A stretch of DNA of 13,851 nt from Sterolibacterium sp964437515 (GTDB taxonomy: Bacteria; Pseudomonadota; Gammaproteobacteria; Burkholderiales; Rhodocyclaceae), in assembly GCA_964437515.1 (NCBI GenBank), contig CAYTHB010000076.1, positions 1-13,851 of the forward strand. Reading direction: 5' to 3'. Below the pieces are notes generated by a model. That model did not search any database and was not told the DNA's origin. It was given only the letters and a program-made list of their open reading frames with translations. Of the stretch, positions 13,798 through 13,851 are shown one piece after another (position 1 is the stretch's first letter; the number at the start of each line of letters is the position of its first letter). A program made the position numbers and the translations under genes.

Positions 13798-13851
13798 GCG
13801 GGTGTAGCTCAATGGTAGAGCAGAAGCCTTCCAAGCTTATGACGAGGGTTC
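13798..13851 (+). tRNA. tRNA-Gly(TCC), cut by the window end
   Basis: The first 54 bases of a tRNA-Gly are present: acceptor strand GCGGGTG (13798-13804), D arm with AGCTCAATGGTAGAGC, and an anticodon loop CTTCCAA with anticodon TCC at 13830-13832. The T arm breaks off after GGGTTC at the window edge. It lies 87 bases after tRNA-Tyr with no promoter or terminator evident between them, so both are probably one transcript. A following tRNA-Thr and tuf gene is expected by analogy with other proteobacteria but cannot be seen. Confidence 0.93.

Overview
The window reads as chromosomal core DNA of a betaproteobacterium. An order such as Nitrosomonadales is plausible, but this rests on gene content and on resemblance of the proteins to remembered family members; nothing was searched. 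All coding genes run on the plus strand. No insertion sequence, phage gene, CRISPR array or other mobile element is visible.

Layout. Positions 1-231 hold no gene I can support, only a possible promoter and leader for what follows. Positions 232-9960 are a compact chemosensory cluster of the Pil-Chp (twitching motility, type IV pilus) type: pilG and pilH (two single-domain response regulators), pilI (CheW-like coupler), pilJ (membrane chemoreceptor) and chpA/pilL (a 1934-residue hybrid kinase with several phosphotransfer domains, a CheA core, a CheW-like domain and a receiver). No CheR-type methyltransferase (pilK) or CheB-type methylesterase (chpB) is present, unlike the Pseudomonas aeruginosa cluster.

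Positions 9961-10032 are a short but information-rich promoter region: a perfect FNR box (TTGATTCAAATCAA) centred 41.5 bases upstream of the start predicted from a TATACT -10 element, then a 9-bp inverted repeat that reaches into the ubiU ribosome-binding site and start codon. Downstream, ubiU, ubiV and ubiT (10033-12452) encode the oxygen-independent branch of ubiquinone biosynthesis: two [4Fe-4S] U32-family proteins and an SCP2-domain lipid-binding protein. A VanZ-family membrane protein (12445-13557) overlaps the end of ubiT and looks translationally coupled to it.

Positions 13584-13851 carry a strong-looking promoter, a complete tRNA-Tyr(GTA) and the first part of a tRNA-Gly(TCC) cut by the window edge. 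In many proteobacteria this pair precedes tRNA-Thr and a tuf gene, so the translation locus probably continues to the right (inference).

How it works together: the first block should let the cell sense a surface or chemical cue through PilJ and ChpA and steer pilus extension and retraction through PilG and PilH. The second block should let the cell keep making ubiquinone when oxygen runs out, switched on by FNR. I did not find an evidently new multi-gene system. The most interesting points are the regulatory architecture in front of ubiU, the coupling of an unassigned VanZ protein to the anaerobic quinone genes, and the reduced, partly degenerate phosphotransfer set in ChpA.
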